From NCBI GenBank assembly GCA_016210565.1, contig JACQUA010000279.1, positions 1 to 39,814 on the forward strand: a stretch of 39,814 nt of DNA. Direction: 5' to 3'. Positions 39,695 through 39,814 of the stretch are shown one piece after another. The notes below the pieces were generated by a model that did no database searches, was not told where the DNA came from, and worked only from the letters and a program-made list of their open reading frames with translations. The DNA is from Chloroflexota bacterium. GTDB taxonomy: Bacteria; Chloroflexota; Dehalococcoidia; JACQUA01. The position numbers and the translations under genes are program-made. The stretch's first letter is position 1, and each line of letters opens with the position of its first letter.

Positions 39695-39814
39695 TCAAGA
39701 GCATGGTCCGACCAATTGAGCGATCCGATCATGCCAGGGTATTTTATGTTTCAGCATAGCGTTGAGAATGGTAAGCAGCTTGCGCATGCAGGCGACCAGG
39801 GCAACCTTTTTCTC
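39695..39814 (-). mobile_element. C-terminal end of an IS110-family transposase, cut by the window edge
   Basis: Reading leftwards from the window edge gives EKKVALVACMRKLLTILNAM then LKHKIPWHD and a stop at 39695. KVALVACMRKLLTILNAML is the characteristic C-terminus of IS110/IS1111-type transposases (DEDD family with a Ser-Tnp domain). The rest of the gene lies outside the window, so its completeness is unknown. IS110 elements have no long terminal inverted repeats, so the end of the element cannot be fixed here. Confidence 0.8.

Noticed and set aside
1..39814. tRNA or rRNA genes
   Set aside because: I found no cloverleaf with a GGTTCGAATCC-type T loop and no rRNA core sequence in the gaps; a covariance-model scan would be needed to be sure.

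Overview
The window is a roughly 60% GC bacterial chromosome segment with short intergenic gaps full of palindromic repeats. The gene set suggests an uncultured Chloroflexota bacterium, probably Dehalococcoidia-like. It includes a PsrABC/PhsABC-type respiratory complex with a multihaem cytochrome, an RtcB/archease pair, a fused MTHFR/MTHFR_C protein, dockerin-like ALYIAQ repeats and many Thr/Pro-rich lipoproteins. This placement is an inference from content; there is no rRNA or marker gene to prove it.

Layout. 282-6921 (+): anaerobic respiratory cluster with a decahaem cytochrome c, a four-cluster ferredoxin subunit, an NrfD membrane subunit, a Tat-exported molybdopterin oxidoreductase and three small accessory proteins. 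7360-14373 (-): a TIM-barrel isomerase-like protein, an archaeo-eukaryotic primase-like protein, RtcB, archease, a PIN-toxin remnant with its probable partner, ThiE, and a Cys-rich protein of unknown function. 14781-18832 (+): a lipoprotein that is a free-standing copy of a subtilase prodomain, followed by the subtilase itself, broken by one in-frame amber codon and one frameshift; the chain ends in dockerin-like and cohesin-like domains. 19053-23154 (-): Thi4, an MFS carrier, a minimal zinc metallopeptidase, a VOC protein and a cupredoxin lipoprotein.

23547-32669 is mainly (+), with one (-) lipoprotein at 24137-24946. It holds two small ferredoxin-fold (muconolactone-isomerase-like) proteins, secreted proteins, a solute-binding lipoprotein, an Asp/Glu-racemase-like protein lacking both catalytic cysteines, and a two-gene version of the cyanobacterial ArgZ/AgrE arginine dihydrolase/ornithine cyclodeaminase. 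33083-35327 (-): an MTHFR with an N-terminal degenerate receiver-like domain and a small membrane protein. 35554-36312 (+): a zinc-ribbon membrane protein. 36635-39552 (-): a PfkB kinase translationally coupled to a large phospholipase-D-like plus P-loop ATPase protein, the best candidate for an undescribed system. The right edge cuts the end of an IS110-family transposase.

Functional themes: (i) periplasmic molybdoenzyme respiration; (ii) thiamine synthesis (ThiE plus a Cys-type Thi4); (iii) arginine to ornithine to proline catabolism; (iv) RNA repair next to a primase-like enzyme; (v) at least four families of small palindromic repeats (A-D, defined in the entries), one of which is nested inside another. 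Protein-family calls come from motif recognition without database searches.
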